A stretch of DNA of 64,000 bases from Betaproteobacteria bacterium HGW-Betaproteobacteria-16 (GTDB lineage Bacteria > Pseudomonadota > Gammaproteobacteria > Burkholderiales > Burkholderiaceae_C). Shown here piece after piece: positions 1-10,422 of this stretch. The position numbers were made by a program, and so were the translations under genes. The stretch is from NCBI GenBank assembly GCA_002840835.1, contig PHCQ01000011.1, forward strand, positions 49,042 through 113,041. The letters run 5' to 3'. Below the pieces are notes generated by a model. It was not told the origin of the DNA, made no database searches, and saw nothing but the letters and a program-made list of their open reading frames with translations. Numbering within the stretch: the first letter of the stretch is position 1; every line of letters starts with the position of its first letter.

Positions 1-1
1 A

Positions 2-1867
2 GCGCTCAACGAAGGTGCTTCCATTCCCTGCCCGCGCTGCGGTGGTTCCGGCCACATCCGTGACACCGAGAGCTCGGCCCTGCAGATCCTGCGCATCATC
101 CAGGAAGAATCGCTCAAGGACAGCACGGCCGCCGTGCTGGTGCAGGTGCCGGTCGAAGTGGCCAGCTTCCTGCTCAACGAAAAGCGCACCGAGATCACCA
201 AGATCGAACTCAAGCAGCGCATCAACGTGCTGCTGGTGCCCAACAAGTCGCTCGACACGCCCAACTACAAGCTCGAGCGCCTCAAGCACGACGACCCGCG
301 CCTGGACAACCTGGACGTGAGCTACAAGATGGCCGAAGAGGCCGACGACGTGGCCATGTTCACGCGTCGCAGCCAGGAGCGCAGCAACAAGCAGGAACCC
401 GTGATCAAGGGCGTGCTCCCTGACGGTCCCGCCCCTGTGGCCGCACCCCGACCAGAGGTCGTGGCACCGGTCGTGCCTGCCAAGCCTGTGGCCGCGCCCG
501 CAGCCAAGGTCGCAGCGCCAGTGGAAACCGGGTTCTTTGGCTGGCTCAAGAGCCTGTTTGGCGCAGACACCGCGCCAGCAGCAGCGCCTGCCCCCGCACC
601 CGTCGCAGCACCCAAAGGCGAGCGCGAGGAGCGCACCGAAGGACGCCGCGATGGCCGTGATGGTCGTCAACGCGGTGGTCGCCAAGGTGGCGAAGCACGT
701 GGCGGTTCCCGCGAAGGCGGACGCGGCACGGGTCGCGGCGAAGCCCGCGTGGCCGGACGTGGCGAAGGCCGCCCGGACAGTCGCGGCGAGGCACGACCAG
801 ACAATCGCAGTGAAGGTCGTGCAGAAGGCCGCACCGACGTTCGTGGCGAAGGCCGCAGCGAAGGCCGGCAGGAATCGCGCAACGGTGAACAACGCCGGGG
901 TGAGGGCCGGGGCGAGCGCGGCGAAGGCCGCAACGGAGGCCGTCGGGACAATCGCCGCGAGGCACCCGTCGGTGAAGCCACTGCACTGCCCGCCGGCAGC
1001 GCGGCACCGAGCGAAGCCGGTGAAGCCACTGACACCCAGCGCCGCGAGCGCCGCGGACGCAACGACAACCGGCGCCGGGGCGGTCCAGCAGAAGGCGCCG
1101 AAGCCACGCCGCAGGGCATCGTGGAAGACAGCAACCTCGCGCCTGCCCGTGACGCAGGCACCGCTGCTGTCGACGCCAACGAAAATGCAGAGACTCAGGC
1201 ACCTGAAGGCCGCGAAGACGACGGCGCACCGCGCGCACCGCGTGAGCGTCGCAGTCGTGACCGTTACGGCCGCGACCGACGCGAGCGCGCACCCCGTGAC
1301 GAGACGGAAGCTGGCCAGGCCAGCCCTGCTGCCGCAGCCGAGCCGGTAACGCCCTCAGCCAGCGCCCAGGACGACGACGCATACGAGCCGCCGGTGCGGA
1401 GCAGCTACTTCAGCCTGCCCACAGAAGCAGCCCCGGCAGTGGCCACCCCGCCCTCCGGGCAGCCCGAAGCCGATCGCACGGCCGCGCCGCAAGCGCCTGT
1501 GACAAGCGAAGCGCCCCGGCAGGCCGTGGCTGAAGAAGTGGCACCATCTGTCGAGCGCCGTGAGGCAGAAAAGGCAACCGCGCCTGTGGCCACGCCGACA
1601 CCTGTGGCCACCGGCCTGCCTGCTGTGCCGGCATTCGAGTTGTCCATCGAATCGCTGCAACAGGTCGCCCAGTCCAGCGGACTTGAGTGGGTGAACTCCA
1701 ACCCTGAAAAGGTGGCACAAGTACAGGCCGCCATTGCTGCCGAACCCAAGCCGATTCATGTGCCCCGGGAACCCCGTCCCGCCGTGGTGCTGGACGAAGG
1801 CCCGCTGGTGCTCGTGGAGACGCGCAAGGATCTGCGCAACATGCCGCTTCCGTTCGAGAACAACTGA
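2..1867 (+). CDS. rne: Ribonuclease E, C-terminal two thirds (partial, 5' end outside window)
   Basis: RNase E is the essential endonuclease of mRNA decay and rRNA processing and the scaffold of the degradosome. The frame is open from base 2, so the start lies upstream; 621 residues are visible. Residues 9-15 carry the CPRCGG Zn-link cysteines that join catalytic subunits. The small domain of the catalytic half follows (about residues 20-110). After that comes an Ala/Pro-rich stretch, then a long low-complexity segment rich in Arg, Gly and Glu with degenerate GEGR/RGEAR repeats (about 200-330), the expected RNA-binding, disordered scaffold region. The C-terminus ends with a short conserved-looking peptide containing LVLVETRKDL. 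A strong terminator follows. Long open frames on both strands across the repeat region are compositional shadows. Confidence 0.95.
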   Translation, partial: ALNEGASIPCPRCGGSGHIRDTESSALQILRIIQEESLKDSTAAVLVQVPVEVASFLLNEKRTEITKIELKQRINVLLVPNKSLDTPNYKLERLKHDDPRLDNLDVSYKMAEEADDVAMFTRRSQERSNKQEPVIKGVLPDGPAPVAAPRPEVVAPVVPAKPVAAPAAKVAAPVETGFFGWLKSLFGADTAPAAAPAPAPVAAPKGEREERTEGRRDGRDGRQRGGRQGGEARGGSREGGRGTGRGEARVAGRGEGRPDSRGEARPDNRSEGRAEGRTDVRGEGRSEGRQESRNGEQRRGEGRGERGEGRNGGRRDNRREAPVGEATALPAGSAAPSEAGEATDTQRRERRGRNDNRRRGGPAEGAEATPQGIVEDSNLAPARDAGTAAVDANENAETQAPEGREDDGAPRAPRERRSRDRYGRDRRERAPRDETEAGQASPAAAAEPVTPSASAQDDDAYEPPVRSSYFSLPTEAAPAVATPPSGQPEADRTAAPQAPVTSEAPRQAVAEEVAPSVERREAEKATAPVATPTPVATGLPAVPAFELSIESLQQVAQSSGLEWVNSNPEKVAQVQAAIAAEPKPIHVPREPRPAVVLDEGPLVLVETRKDLRNMPLPFENN

Positions 1868-1920
1868 AGCCGCCCGGCCTTGATCGGCCATTGGCGGCCC
1901 CAGAAAGCCGCCAACCAAAA

Positions 1921-1954
1921 AAGAAGCCAGCCCACTTGGGCTGGCTTCTTTTTT
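1921..1954 (+). terminator. Rho-independent terminator after rne
   Basis: A 13-bp perfect stem (AAGAAGCCAGCCC / GGGCTGGCTTCTT) with a 4-base loop is followed by a T run. It lies 54 bp after the rne stop, between rne and the convergent heme operon, and could also work on the minus strand because an A run precedes the stem. Confidence 0.9.
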
Positions 1955-2042
1955 GGGTCTTCAGGCAGCGTGAACGAAGGATCGGGACATGGTATTGACG
2001 CGCCCTTCGCGCTGAACTGCCTTATTCCAACTGCCTTATTCC

Positions 2043-3353
2043 TTATTCCAGCAACGCGGCTTTCTTCCAGGCTTCATGAGCGGCCGGCTCATCGCCACGC
2101 TCCTCGGCGAGCCTTGCCATCGCACACCAGCAGCGCCGCAACAGCGTCTGGTCACGCAGACTGTGACTGGCCTGCCCCAGCAACTGCGACGCTTTGCCCC
2201 ACAACTGATAGTGCATGCACGCCTGACCGGCCAGGTACTGAAGGTAGGGGTTGTTCGGCATCTGCCTCTGGCGCTGCTCCAGGCGGGACAACCATTCGGC
2301 GTCGATGGGTTCCAGAGCGGGTTCCAGCGCCCGGGTCAGGCGCAGTTGCTGGGTCTCGTCCAGCGACTCGAAGTGATCCCACACGGGATCCAGCCAACCG
2401 CGAACCAGCTCGGCCGTCGCCTGTCTGGCCGCTTCTGCGCCATCGCCATCGCGCGAGGCGAAGCTGTTCGCGCGCATGGCCGCGGCCACCGCCAGTTCGG
2501 GCGTGAGCCGCTCAGTCGCATCCAGGCCCTCCCACACGCTGCGCAGCTGGGTCAGGTCGTGGGCTTCGCGCAGGGCGTCCTGCACCAGACCACGCACGAT
2601 GCTGCGGGATGCATCGGGTGAAAAGGCCCCGTGTTTGGCCAGCAGACGCGCAGTGTCCAGGGCTTCACTGGTCGCGCCGCCCAGCCGGGCCACGTTCAGC
2701 TTGAGCCGAAGCGCCTGGATCCGGCGAGCCGCGCCCTGAGGCAGTTCTGCCAGGCGGCTTCTCGCGGCCTCCACGTCCCGGTCTTCCACCGCCCAGCGAA
2801 CCGCGCGCAGCAGCGCACCTTCATGGGCCTCAGGTGCCTTGGCCGCCAGCCTGGGATGCAGTGCTGCGTGCAGATGCTTGTCGCGCTGCTCGGCATTGCG
2901 CAACGACTGGGCGCTTTCTGCAGCGAGCAGATGGGCCAGCAGCTTCAGCTGGTGGCGGCGCGGCCATTGCGATGAATTGCCTGACTTCAGTTGCTCAAGG
3001 GCGTGCAGAGCGGCGGCCTGGGCCCGCACAAAACGCCCTGAGAGCTGGTGGGACAAGGCGTCCATGACAGCGCCCACGGCCGCACGTTCCACCTGCTGTG
3101 CGCGCCAGCGCTGCGCCTGGGCCGGCAGATCGCGCAGCATGGAAATGGCCCGCAAGCCGGCGTGCAGCAGCACAAAGCCCGCCACCAGCGCAAACAGCAC
3201 CATGTTGAACGAAACATCAAACCGGTAGGGTGGCCAGAAAAGCGTGATCGTGGACTGGTTGTGTCCGACCAGCAAGGCCAGCGCCACCGCCAGCGCCGCC
3301 AGGCCCAGAAACCAGAAAACGCTGCGCATGGCGCCACCTTGCCTGCGCCGCAT
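2043..3353 (-). CDS. hemY: HemY-type inner-membrane TPR protein
   Basis: This is the proteobacterial HemY, a membrane protein of the hemCDXY cluster, not the protoporphyrinogen oxidase of the same name in Bacillus. Two hydrophobic segments near the N-terminus (about residues 11-28 and 41-62) are followed by a helical, TPR-like cytoplasmic region rich in Ala, Leu and Arg. The length of 436 residues is normal. The ATG chosen shares one base with the hemX stop (TGATG), which indicates translational coupling; a TTG one codon upstream is the alternative. The exact biochemical role is unknown, although it is thought to support late tetrapyrrole synthesis. Confidence 0.9.
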   Translation of the reverse strand: MRRRQGGAMRSVFWFLGLAALAVALALLVGHNQSTITLFWPPYRFDVSFNMVLFALVAGFVLLHAGLRAISMLRDLPAQAQRWRAQQVERAAVGAVMDALSHQLSGRFVRAQAAALHALEQLKSGNSSQWPRRHQLKLLAHLLAAESAQSLRNAEQRDKHLHAALHPRLAAKAPEAHEGALLRAVRWAVEDRDVEAARSRLAELPQGAARRIQALRLKLNVARLGGATSEALDTARLLAKHGAFSPDASRSIVRGLVQDALREAHDLTQLRSVWEGLDATERLTPELAVAAAMRANSFASRDGDGAEAARQATAELVRGWLDPVWDHFESLDETQQLRLTRALEPALEPIDAEWLSRLEQRQRQMPNNPYLQYLAGQACMHYQLWGKASQLLGQASHSLRDQTLLRRCWCAMARLAEERGDEPAAHEAWKKAALLE

Positions 3354-4525
3354 CAACGACCTCCCGCGGCGGCACTGAGCGCCGCCAGGGTTTCATCGGG
3401 TCGTGGCAACACGCCATCCACGATGTCCTTGCGCACCTGGCCAACAGCCACCTGAGCGCCGCGCACCAGCGGCGACGCGGTATCGAAGTACTTCGCAATC
3501 GCCGCCTCCACGGCAATCAGGTCGGCCTGACTGGACGCCATGTGACGGGCCAGCAGGCCCAACCGGGCGTTGAGCAATTTGAGTTTGAGGTTTTCCCGGA
3601 TGAAGAAAGCCTGTTCCGGTGCCAGCAGCACCGCTTCAGGCTGATCGATGCGACTGACCCGCACCAGCTCGCGACCGCTGCGGGTGACGTCGGTCCAGAT
3701 CAGGGACCACAGATCGGTCCACCAGTCGGCCACACGCGCCCAGCCTTCACCGAGTCCCTGGGTACCGGGATCAGCCTCAGGCGGCGGTGAATCCGCCTTT
3801 TGATCAGCAGGATCCCCCGCAGGCAAAGCCGACTTCGCGGGGGCCGCTGCAGCGCGCTGGCCCACCTGGTTCAGAAGTGGCCATTCATCGACCTGTCGCG
3901 CCACCTCATCGAGTCGCAACACCAGGGCAGGAATGTCGGCGAGCGACGCGGCCTGGATACGCTCAATGTCGCGCGAGATGGCCCGCTGCACCGGATTCAA
4001 CCGGGGCTGCGCAGCGCGCCCGATGCGCTGATCCACCGCTTGCAGGGCAGAAATCAAGGGTTGCGCGCTGCCGGTGAGCTGGGTCTGCTGCTGAGCAAGG
4101 CGCAGCGCGGCTTCAAGGTCCTGGACCAGGTTGTCGTCCCTTGAGCGGGACAGCGTCAACATCAGCTCATCGAGCTGGCTGCGCTGCAGACTCACTTCAG
4201 AGAGCCGGACCTCAGCCACGCTCAAGCGCGCTTGCAACTCCTGGGTGAGCGCTTCGGCCTGGGTGGCCAAGGTTCTGGCCTCCACCGCGGTAGCACCACT
4301 CTCCTGGCTGCGGCGGGCCAATTCCTGCTGGGTGAAGTCCAGCTTTTGCCAGAGCATGCCGCTCAGGGCCAGTGAAGCCAGAGCGACCACCAGGGCCAGC
4401 AGCAGGACCCATTGCCCGGACGCACGCGCCGCAGGCGGGCGCGCAGGGGGGCCGCCAGCATCTGGACGTGGCACTGTAGGCGGAGGAAGGGGTGCGCTGG
4501 GGGATTCGCTCGGGTCTTGATTCAT
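3353..4525 (-). CDS. hemX: HemX, membrane-anchored uroporphyrinogen-III methylase-like protein
   Basis: HemX is a 390-residue protein of the heme cluster. The N-terminus is Pro/Ser-rich and cytoplasmic, followed by one hydrophobic anchor (about residues 37-57) and a periplasmic region predicted to be coiled coil (about 62-130). Family databases often name it uroporphyrin-III C-methyltransferase, but no SAM-binding motif is visible here, so an enzymatic role is doubtful. The ATG at 4525 overlaps the hemD stop by four bases (ATGA), which fixes the start and implies coupling; a GTG four codons upstream is less likely. Confidence 0.88.
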   Translation of the reverse strand: MNQDPSESPSAPLPPPTVPRPDAGGPPARPPAARASGQWVLLLALVVALASLALSGMLWQKLDFTQQELARRSQESGATAVEARTLATQAEALTQELQARLSVAEVRLSEVSLQRSQLDELMLTLSRSRDDNLVQDLEAALRLAQQQTQLTGSAQPLISALQAVDQRIGRAAQPRLNPVQRAISRDIERIQAASLADIPALVLRLDEVARQVDEWPLLNQVGQRAAAAPAKSALPAGDPADQKADSPPPEADPGTQGLGEGWARVADWWTDLWSLIWTDVTRSGRELVRVSRIDQPEAVLLAPEQAFFIRENLKLKLLNARLGLLARHMASSQADLIAVEAAIAKYFDTASPLVRGAQVAVGQVRKDIVDGVLPRPDETLAALSAAAGGR

Positions 4526-5379
4526 GCGTGGCTCCACGTCGATTCTAGGGCGAGCATCACGTCACGCAACGCCGGGCGGCTGATCACCACTTGTCCAAAA
4601 CCCGCTGCCTGGGCGCTTTGTGCAATACGGGGGTGGGTGGCCAGTGCAAAGGTGTCCTGCCAGTTGGCCTGAGGCATCAGAGTCTGCAAATGGGCGAGCG
4701 CCTCCGAACTGCTGAACAGCCACGCGGCGTCAGGCCCTGCGGCGGCCCGGGCCAGCGCCTGCTGTCCGGATGACCAGACCGGCGCACGGCGCTCGTAGGC
4801 GACACATGCCTCCACACGGGCACCGGCAGCCAGACACTGCCTGATCAACCAGTCGCGGCCGCTGCCAGCCACGATGTCGACAGGCGCGCCAGCCGATGTA
4901 CCACGCACGATCAGCACCTGGGCGCCTGCATGCAGCTGCGGTGCCACGACGGGCCAGAGCGTTTCCGAATCAAACTGGGGCGCGTCCTGCGCCGGGGCGT
5001 CGATGCGATCAACTGGCACACCGGCTTCCTGCAGCGCGGCCGCCGTGGCCGGCCCGGGTGCCCAGAAACGGGTCGACGCTTGCCCGGCAGCGAGCGCAGC
5101 GGTCACGCGGTTCGGCGCCATGCCTGCGAAAAAATGGGTCACCGCAGCGCCGCTGACGAACATGGCCGCATCGACCTGAAACACCTGTTGCCGCCAGTCC
5201 TGCAAAACCTTCAAGGTCGACGCATCGCTCGGCTCGCCGATCTCGATCAGGGGCAAGGCGTGGGCTGGCCAAGCGCGCTGGCACAAGGCGTCGGCCCAGA
5301 TCTGCGCCTCTGGCGCGGGCCGCGTCACGATGAGCCGACTCAGCCGCGCAGGTCGGCGAGGGTCGGTGGCAAGGGCCAA
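4522..5379 (-). CDS. hemD: Uroporphyrinogen-III synthase
   Basis: HemD closes and inverts ring D of hydroxymethylbilane to form uroporphyrinogen III in the cytoplasm. The 285-residue protein has the two-domain fold pattern expected: a start resembling LIVTRPAPEA, the central LFVSGAAV-like strand, and the C-terminal AWLFSSSEAL segment that contacts substrate. Sequence conservation in this family is low, so identification also rests on position between hemC and hemX. The start is a TTG four bases after the hemC stop, supported by a GGAGGG Shine-Dalgarno sequence within the end of hemC. Confidence 0.92.
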   Translation of the reverse strand: MALATDPRRPARLSRLIVTRPAPEAQIWADALCQRAWPAHALPLIEIGEPSDASTLKVLQDWRQQVFQVDAAMFVSGAAVTHFFAGMAPNRVTAALAAGQASTRFWAPGPATAAALQEAGVPVDRIDAPAQDAPQFDSETLWPVVAPQLHAGAQVLIVRGTSAGAPVDIVAGSGRDWLIRQCLAAGARVEACVAYERRAPVWSSGQQALARAAAGPDAAWLFSSSEALAHLQTLMPQANWQDTFALATHPRIAQSAQAAGFGQVVISRPALRDVMLALESTWSHA

Positions 5380-5383
5380 GGCT

Positions 5384-6340
5384 TCAGCCCTCCGGTTTCG
5401 GTGGCTGAGCGCCGGCCGACTTCAGCGCCTCGGCCACCCGTCTGCCCAGGGCTTCCGCCTGTTCGAGCGATTCGACCTGCGCCTGGTCACGCACACGCAC
5501 CATCGGTGAAGCGCCCTCAGGATCGCCCCAGGCGCCATCCAGCCACAAGGGAGCCGCACCGCCTGTCGAAGCCTCTTCGCCATCCCACTGCGCGTAGGCC
5601 GCCAGGGGCATCGAGCAACTGCCGCCCATGGCCCTGGAAACCGTGCGTTCGGCGGCCACGCGCAGCCAGGTGGGCATGTGGATCAGGGGCGCCAGCGCAG
5701 CCACCAGGTCATCCCGGTCGGCACGCACCTCAATGCCCAGTGCGCCTTGCCCTGCTGCAGGCAGCGACTCCACCGGTTCAAAAACATGGCGGATACGCTC
5801 AGCCAGTCCCAGGCGCTTGAGACCTGCCGCGGCCAGCACAATGGCGTGGTACTGACCCTCGTCCAGCTTTCGCAGTCGGGTATCGAGGTTGCCACGCAGG
5901 GGTTCGATGCGAACGTCCTGGCGCCCCAGGCGGTCCAGCGCTTCACGCAACAGCACCAGCCGACGCAGGCTGGAGGTGCCCACCACCGCATCGGGTGGCA
6001 GATCGGACAGACCGCTGCACACGGGCGACACCCAGGCATCCCTGGGATCTTCCCGCTCCATCACGCAGGCCAGTGCAAAACCCTGGGGCAAATCCATGGG
6101 CACGTCCTTGAGCGAATGCACCGCGATATCGGCGCGCCCCTCTTCCAGCGCCACCTCGAGTTCCTTGACGAACAGGCCCTTGCCGCCCACCTTGGAAAGG
6201 CTGCGATCCAGAATCTGGTCGCCCTTGGTGGTCATGCCCAACAGATGGACCGTGTGACCCAGGGCTTCCAGCAGGGCTTTGACGTGCTCGGCCTGCCACA
6301 AGGCAAGCCGACTTTCGCGTGTGGCGATGGTGATCTTCAT
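5384..6340 (-). CDS. hemC: Porphobilinogen deaminase (hydroxymethylbilane synthase)
   Basis: HemC polymerises four porphobilinogens into hydroxymethylbilane in the cytoplasm. The N-terminus [16 protein letters not shown] is the classical family start. The catalytic and substrate-binding stretch [10 protein letters not shown] and the dipyrromethane cofactor cysteine in GGSCSMPL are present. The length is 318 residues from the ATG at 6340; an upstream in-frame GTG or ATG would add a non-conserved leader and is rejected. It is the first gene of the four-gene heme operon and is divergent from ppc, so both promoters should lie in the 130-bp gap. Confidence 0.96.
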   Translation of the reverse strand: MKITIATRESRLALWQAEHVKALLEALGHTVHLLGMTTKGDQILDRSLSKVGGKGLFVKELEVALEEGRADIAVHSLKDVPMDLPQGFALACVMEREDPRDAWVSPVCSGLSDLPPDAVVGTSSLRRLVLLREALDRLGRQDVRIEPLRGNLDTRLRKLDEGQYHAIVLAAAGLKRLGLAERIRHVFEPVESLPAAGQGALGIEVRADRDDLVAALAPLIHMPTWLRVAAERTVSRAMGGSCSMPLAAYAQWDGEEASTGGAAPLWLDGAWGDPEGASPMVRVRDQAQVESLEQAEALGRRVAEALKSAGAQPPKPEG

Positions 6341-6472
6341 GGGGGTGGGCTGATGGGTCGGTGCGCCAAAGCAGATGGGCGGCCAACCCATGTTTTCGTT
6401 CCTGCTTGGTAACGGGTTGACGGCGTTGGGATGCTAGCATGCGGGCTGCCCAAAATTTCAGCACCCTCTCCC

Positions 6473-9400
6473 ATGAACCGAAAGCCCGCTCGCGCCGCCG
6501 CATCCCCTGCAACGACCCCGGCCAGGGCCATTGCGACGACCCCGAAACCTCGGTCAGGTGCCGACAAGGACAAACCGCTGATTGAAGACATTCGCCTGCT
6601 GGGGCGCATTCTGGGCGATGTGATCCGAGAGCAGGAAGGGCAAGCGGCGTTCGAGTTGATTGAACAGATCCGGCAGCTCTCTGTCGCGTTCCGCCGCCAT
6701 GCAGACCAGTCGGCTGACAAGGCCCTGAAGAAGCTGCTCAAGGGACTGAGCGGCGACCAGACGGTGAGCGTGATTCGCGCCTTCACCTACTTCAGCCACC
6801 TGGCCAACCTGGCCGAAGACCGCCACCACATCCGCCGTCGCGCGGTACACGAGCGCGCCGGTGACCTCCAGGAAGGTAGCCTGGCGCTCACGCTGCAACG
6901 CCTGCGCAAGGCGGGCATCGCGCCTTCGGACGTGCTGCACACGCTGGCACAGAGCCACATTTCGCCGGTGCTGACCGCGCACCCAACGGAGGTGCAACGC
7001 AAGAGCATTCTGGATGCCGAACGCGCCATTGCCCGGCTGCTCACCGAACGCGAAGCGGGTGAAGCGCGGCTGCCCCGGGAGCTGGCCGACAACGAAGCCC
7101 AGATGCGGGCACGTGTCACGCAGCTCTGGCAGACGCGGCTGTTGCGGTTCACCAAGCTGACCGTGGCCGATGAAATCGAGAACGCGCTCAGCTATTACGA
7201 AGCCACGTTCCTGACCCAGATTCCCAAGCTCTACCGGGACCTGGAGCAAGGCCTGAAAGACAAGGGCACGGCAGGGCAGCCCTTGGCCACCTTCCTGCGC
7301 ATGGGCCAGTGGATCGGTGGCGACAGGGACGGCAACCCCAACGTGACCGCCGAAACCTTGGAACTGGCGCTAAAGAGCCAGAGCGACATGGTGCTGCGCC
7401 ACCACCTCACCCAGGTGCACCTGCTGGGCGCCGAGCTGTCTGTGTCGGCGATGCTGAACAGCGTCAGCCCGGCCATGCAGGCCTTGGCCGAGCGTTCACC
7501 CGACCGAAACGCCCACCGGCAGGATGAACCGTACCGTCGGGCCCTCACCGGCATCTACGCCCGCCTGGCCGCCACCCTCACACAGCTCACAGGTGGCGAA
7601 GCTGCGCGGCACGCCGTGGCGCCACAAGACCCTTATGCAGATGCTGCCGAATTCCTGGCTGACTTGCGCACCATCGAGGCGTCGCTGGTGGCGAACCACG
7701 GCGCAGCGCTGGCCAGCGCGCGCCTGCACCCGCTGATCCGCGCGGTGGAGGTGTTCGGTTTTCATCTGGCCACGGTGGACCTGCGTCAGAGTTCGGACAA
7801 GCACGAGGAAGTGATCAACGAACTGCTGGCGGTGGCGCGCATCGAGTCGGCCTACAGCCAGCTCGACGAGGCCAGCAAACAGGCCGTGCTGCTGCGACAG
7901 CTCAACGATGCCCGCCCCTTGCGCGTGCCGGGAGCCACGTATTCGGAGCACAGCCTGAGTGAGCTGAGTATTTTCGAGACGGCTCGTCTGGGGCGCGAGC
8001 GCCTGGGTGCACAGTCCATCCGGCACGCCATCATCAGCCACACCGAGACGGTGAGCGACCTGCTGGAAGTGCTGCTGCTGCAGAAGGAAACCGGCCTGCT
8101 CCATGGTTTGCTGGGCGAAAACGCGGTCTGCGACCTGATCGTGGTGCCCCTGTTCGAGACCATTGAAGACCTGCGCAACGCCGCGCCCATCATGCGCGAC
8201 TACTACGCACTGCCCGGCGTGCGCGCCATGGTGCAGCGCGGCCAGGCAGACGGGTACAGCGAGCAGGACATCATGCTGGGTTACTCCGACAGCAACAAGG
8301 ACGGCGGCATCTTCACCAGCAACTGGGAGCTCTACCGCGCCGAGACTGCGCTGGTGAAACTGTTTGATGAACTCAATGCCGGCGAGGCGTGGGGGCACAC
8401 CGATCCGGCGCCGGGCAGCCCCAAGCCGGATCAGCCCCCTCGGGGGGCAGCGACCCGCGCAAGCGGCGAAGCGTGGGGGCACGTCGCTCCGGCGTCGGGC
8501 AGCCCCAAGCCGGATCAGCCCGCTCGGGGGGCAGCGACCCGCGCAGCGGTGGAGCGTGGGGGCCATATCCGGCTTCGCATGTTCCATGGTCGGGGCGGCA
8601 CCGTGGGCCGCGGCGGTGGTCCCAGCTACCAGGCCATCCTGGCCCAGCCCCCCGGTACCGTGCGCGGACAGATCCGCCTCACCGAACAGGGCGAGGTGAT
8701 CGGCTCCAAGTACGCCAACCCCGAAATCGGCCGGCGCAACCTGGAAACCCTGGTGGCCGCCACGCTGGAAGCCACCCTGCTGCAGACCACGCGCGATGCA
8801 CCGGCCGCGTTCATGGAAGCGGCAGACGCGCTTTCGCTGCACAGCATGGCGGCTTACCGCGCGCTGGTGTACGAGACCCCGCGTTTCGCCGAGTACTTTT
8901 TTGATGCCACGCCGATTCGCGAAATCGCCGAACTCAACATCGGTTCCCGGCCCGCGTCGCGCAAGGCGACACAGCGCATTGAAGATCTGCGGGCGATTCC
9001 CTGGGGCTTCAGCTGGGGCCAATGCAGGCTCACGCTACCGGGCTGGTACGGCTTCGGCTCGGCGGTGCAGGCGTTCCTTCAGCAGAACGGGCCTGCGGGT
9101 GTTGCGAAACAAAAGGCCTTGCTGCAGAAAATGGCCACCCAGTGGCCCTTCTTTCGCACCTTGTTGTCCAACATGGACATGGTGCTGGCCAAAAGCGATC
9201 TGGCGCTGGCGTCTCGGTACGCCGAGCTGGTGGAAGACCGGCGCCTTCGCAACAGGGTTTTTTCCACCGTTCAGGCGGAATGGCACCGCACCGTCGACGC
9301 GTTGAACATGATCACCGGCGCCAAGCAACGGCTGGTCAGCAATGCCGCGCTGCAACGCTCCATCCGGCACCGCTTCCCCTACATCGATCCGTTGCACCAT

Positions 9401-9526
9401 CTGCAGGTGGAACTGGTGCGACGGTACCGCGCAGGTGAAAGTGACGCCGAAAAGGACGGCCGCGTGCGCCGAGGCATTCACATCTCGATCAATGGCATTG
9501 CGGCCGGGCTGCGGAATACCGGGTGA
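6473..9526 (+). CDS. ppc: Phosphoenolpyruvate carboxylase with in-frame repeat insertion
   Basis: PEP carboxylase adds bicarbonate to PEP to give oxaloacetate, an anaplerotic reaction. The 1017-residue product has all signature elements: [11 protein letters not shown] with the catalytic His, [20 protein letters not shown], the glycine-rich [14 protein letters not shown] loop, and a normal C-terminus ending [12 protein letters not shown]. The ATG at 6473 is preferred over one at 6431. Residues about 637-697 (8381-8563) are foreign to the family: 61 codons made of two 84-bp copies of a GC-rich chromosomal repeat plus a remnant, placed just before the FHGRGG loop. The frame is kept, so the protein may still work with a surface loop added. 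Confidence 0.96.
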   Translation: MNRKPARAAASPATTPARAIATTPKPRSGADKDKPLIEDIRLLGRILGDVIREQEGQAAFELIEQIRQLSVAFRRHADQSADKALKKLLKGLSGDQTVSVIRAFTYFSHLANLAEDRHHIRRRAVHERAGDLQEGSLALTLQRLRKAGIAPSDVLHTLAQSHISPVLTAHPTEVQRKSILDAERAIARLLTEREAGEARLPRELADNEAQMRARVTQLWQTRLLRFTKLTVADEIENALSYYEATFLTQIPKLYRDLEQGLKDKGTAGQPLATFLRMGQWIGGDRDGNPNVTAETLELALKSQSDMVLRHHLTQVHLLGAELSVSAMLNSVSPAMQALAERSPDRNAHRQDEPYRRALTGIYARLAATLTQLTGGEAARHAVAPQDPYADAAEFLADLRTIEASLVANHGAALASARLHPLIRAVEVFGFHLATVDLRQSSDKHEEVINELLAVARIESAYSQLDEASKQAVLLRQLNDARPLRVPGATYSEHSLSELSIFETARLGRERLGAQSIRHAIISHTETVSDLLEVLLLQKETGLLHGLLGENAVCDLIVVPLFETIEDLRNAAPIMRDYYALPGVRAMVQRGQADGYSEQDIMLGYSDSNKDGGIFTSNWELYRAETALVKLFDELNAGEAWGHTDPAPGSPKPDQPPRGAATRASGEAWGHVAPASGSPKPDQPARGAATRAAVERGGHIRLRMFHGRGGTVGRGGGPSYQAILAQPPGTVRGQIRLTEQGEVIGSKYANPEIGRRNLETLVAATLEATLLQTTRDAPAAFMEAADALSLHSMAAYRALVYETPRFAEYFFDATPIREIAELNIGSRPASRKATQRIEDLRAIPWGFSWGQCRLTLPGWYGFGSAVQAFLQQNGPAGVAKQKALLQKMATQWPFFRTLLSNMDMVLAKSDLALASRYAELVEDRRLRNRVFSTVQAEWHRTVDALNMITGAKQRLVSNAALQRSIRHRFPYIDPLHHLQVELVRRYRAGESDAEKDGRVRRGIHISINGIAAGLRNTG
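8381..8563 (+). repeat. Two tandem copies of an 84-bp GC-rich repeat inserted in frame in ppc
   Basis: Unit 1 (8381-8464) and unit 2 (8465 to about 8547) are near-identical and are followed by a 16-base partial third unit. Each contains CCCCAAGCCGGATCAGCCC and CTCGGGGGGCAGCGACCCGC. The whole insert is 183 bp, exactly 61 codons. The same repeat lies in the opposite orientation relative to the gene inside fdhD (44800-44958). Confidence 0.9.
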
Positions 9527-9564
9527 GTCGCACGCGTCGCGGCGGTAAAACCTAGAATGCCCGA

Positions 9565-10422
9565 GTGACCCAACTCATCAACGCCGATCTCCATTGCCAT
9601 TCCATCGTGTCCGACGGCACGCTCACGCCCGAGGCACTGGCCCTGCGCGCCAAGGCCAACGGCGTGGAGCTGTGGGCATTGACCGATCACGATGAAATTG
9701 GCGGGCAGGATCGCGCGATCGAGGCGGCCCGACGTGCAGGTCTGAGTTACCTGACTGGCGCTGAAATCTCCGTCACCTTCGCCGGGACCACCGTGCACAT
9801 CGTGGGTCTGGGCATGGACCACACCCACCCTGCCTTGCTCAATGGCTTGCGCGCCACACGCGGCGGCCGGGAAATGCGGGCCAGGGCCATGAGCGACGAC
9901 CTCCTGGCCAGGGCCGGCATTCCGGGTGTTTACGAAGGTGCCCTCAAATATGTGGACAACCCCGAACTCATCTCGCGCACCCACTTTGCGCGCTATCTCG
10001 TGGAAGCAGGCGTGTGCAAGGACACCAACGAAGTGTTTCGCAAGTTCATCGTCGAAGGCAAGCCCGGCTTCGTGCCGCACCGGTGGGCCAGCTTGCGCGA
10101 CGCCGTGGGCTGGATCACCGATTCTGGCGGCGTTGCCATCATTGCGCACCCGGGCCGCTACAAGCTCACCGCCAACGAAGAGTACGCGCTGTTTACCGAG
10201 TTCAAGACCTTGGGCGGGCAAGGCGTTGAGGTCATGACCGGTGCCCACGGCCAGGCCGACTACGTGAAGTACGCCGAGTATTGCCAGGAGTTCGATCTGG
10301 CGGCCTCGCGCGGTAGCGACTTCCACAGCCCGGAAGAAAGCCACACCGATCTGGGCAAGTTGCCGCCCTTGCCGGGCAGCGTGACCCCGGTGTGGGCACT
10401 GCTGGATTCGCGCATCCAGTGA
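9565..10422 (+). CDS. PHP-domain phosphoesterase (TrpH/RNase AM-like)
   Basis: This 285-residue PHP-family protein starts with the metal-binding DLHCHSIVSDG motif, followed by the second motif ALTDHDEIGG, the IIAHPGRY stretch and a terminal SDFH motif. These are the metal-ligand motifs of the YciV/TrpH group, which hydrolyse 3',5'-nucleoside bisphosphates or trim RNA 5' ends. The GTG start at 9565 places the conserved motif eight residues in. The stop overlaps the next start by one base (TGATG). Its neighbour two genes on is yciO, the same pairing as in E. coli, which supports the YciV assignment. Confidence 0.9.
   Translation: MTQLINADLHCHSIVSDGTLTPEALALRAKANGVELWALTDHDEIGGQDRAIEAARRAGLSYLTGAEISVTFAGTTVHIVGLGMDHTHPALLNGLRATRGGREMRARAMSDDLLARAGIPGVYEGALKYVDNPELISRTHFARYLVEAGVCKDTNEVFRKFIVEGKPGFVPHRWASLRDAVGWITDSGGVAIIAHPGRYKLTANEEYALFTEFKTLGGQGVEVMTGAHGQADYVKYAEYCQEFDLAASRGSDFHSPEESHTDLGKLPPLPGSVTPVWALLDSRIQ

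Noticed and set aside
537..1382. Long frames on both strands inside the RNase E tail
   Set aside because: They arise from the low-complexity Arg/Gly/Glu repeats of rne and have no independent evidence.
8381..8563. CRISPR-like array suggested by tandem repeats in ppc
   Set aside because: Only two contiguous 84-bp units without spacers, inside a coding gene; it is a repeat insertion.
7496..9022. 508-codon minus-strand frame opposite ppc
   Set aside because: Shadow frame; it stays open partly because the inserted repeat has no stops on either strand.
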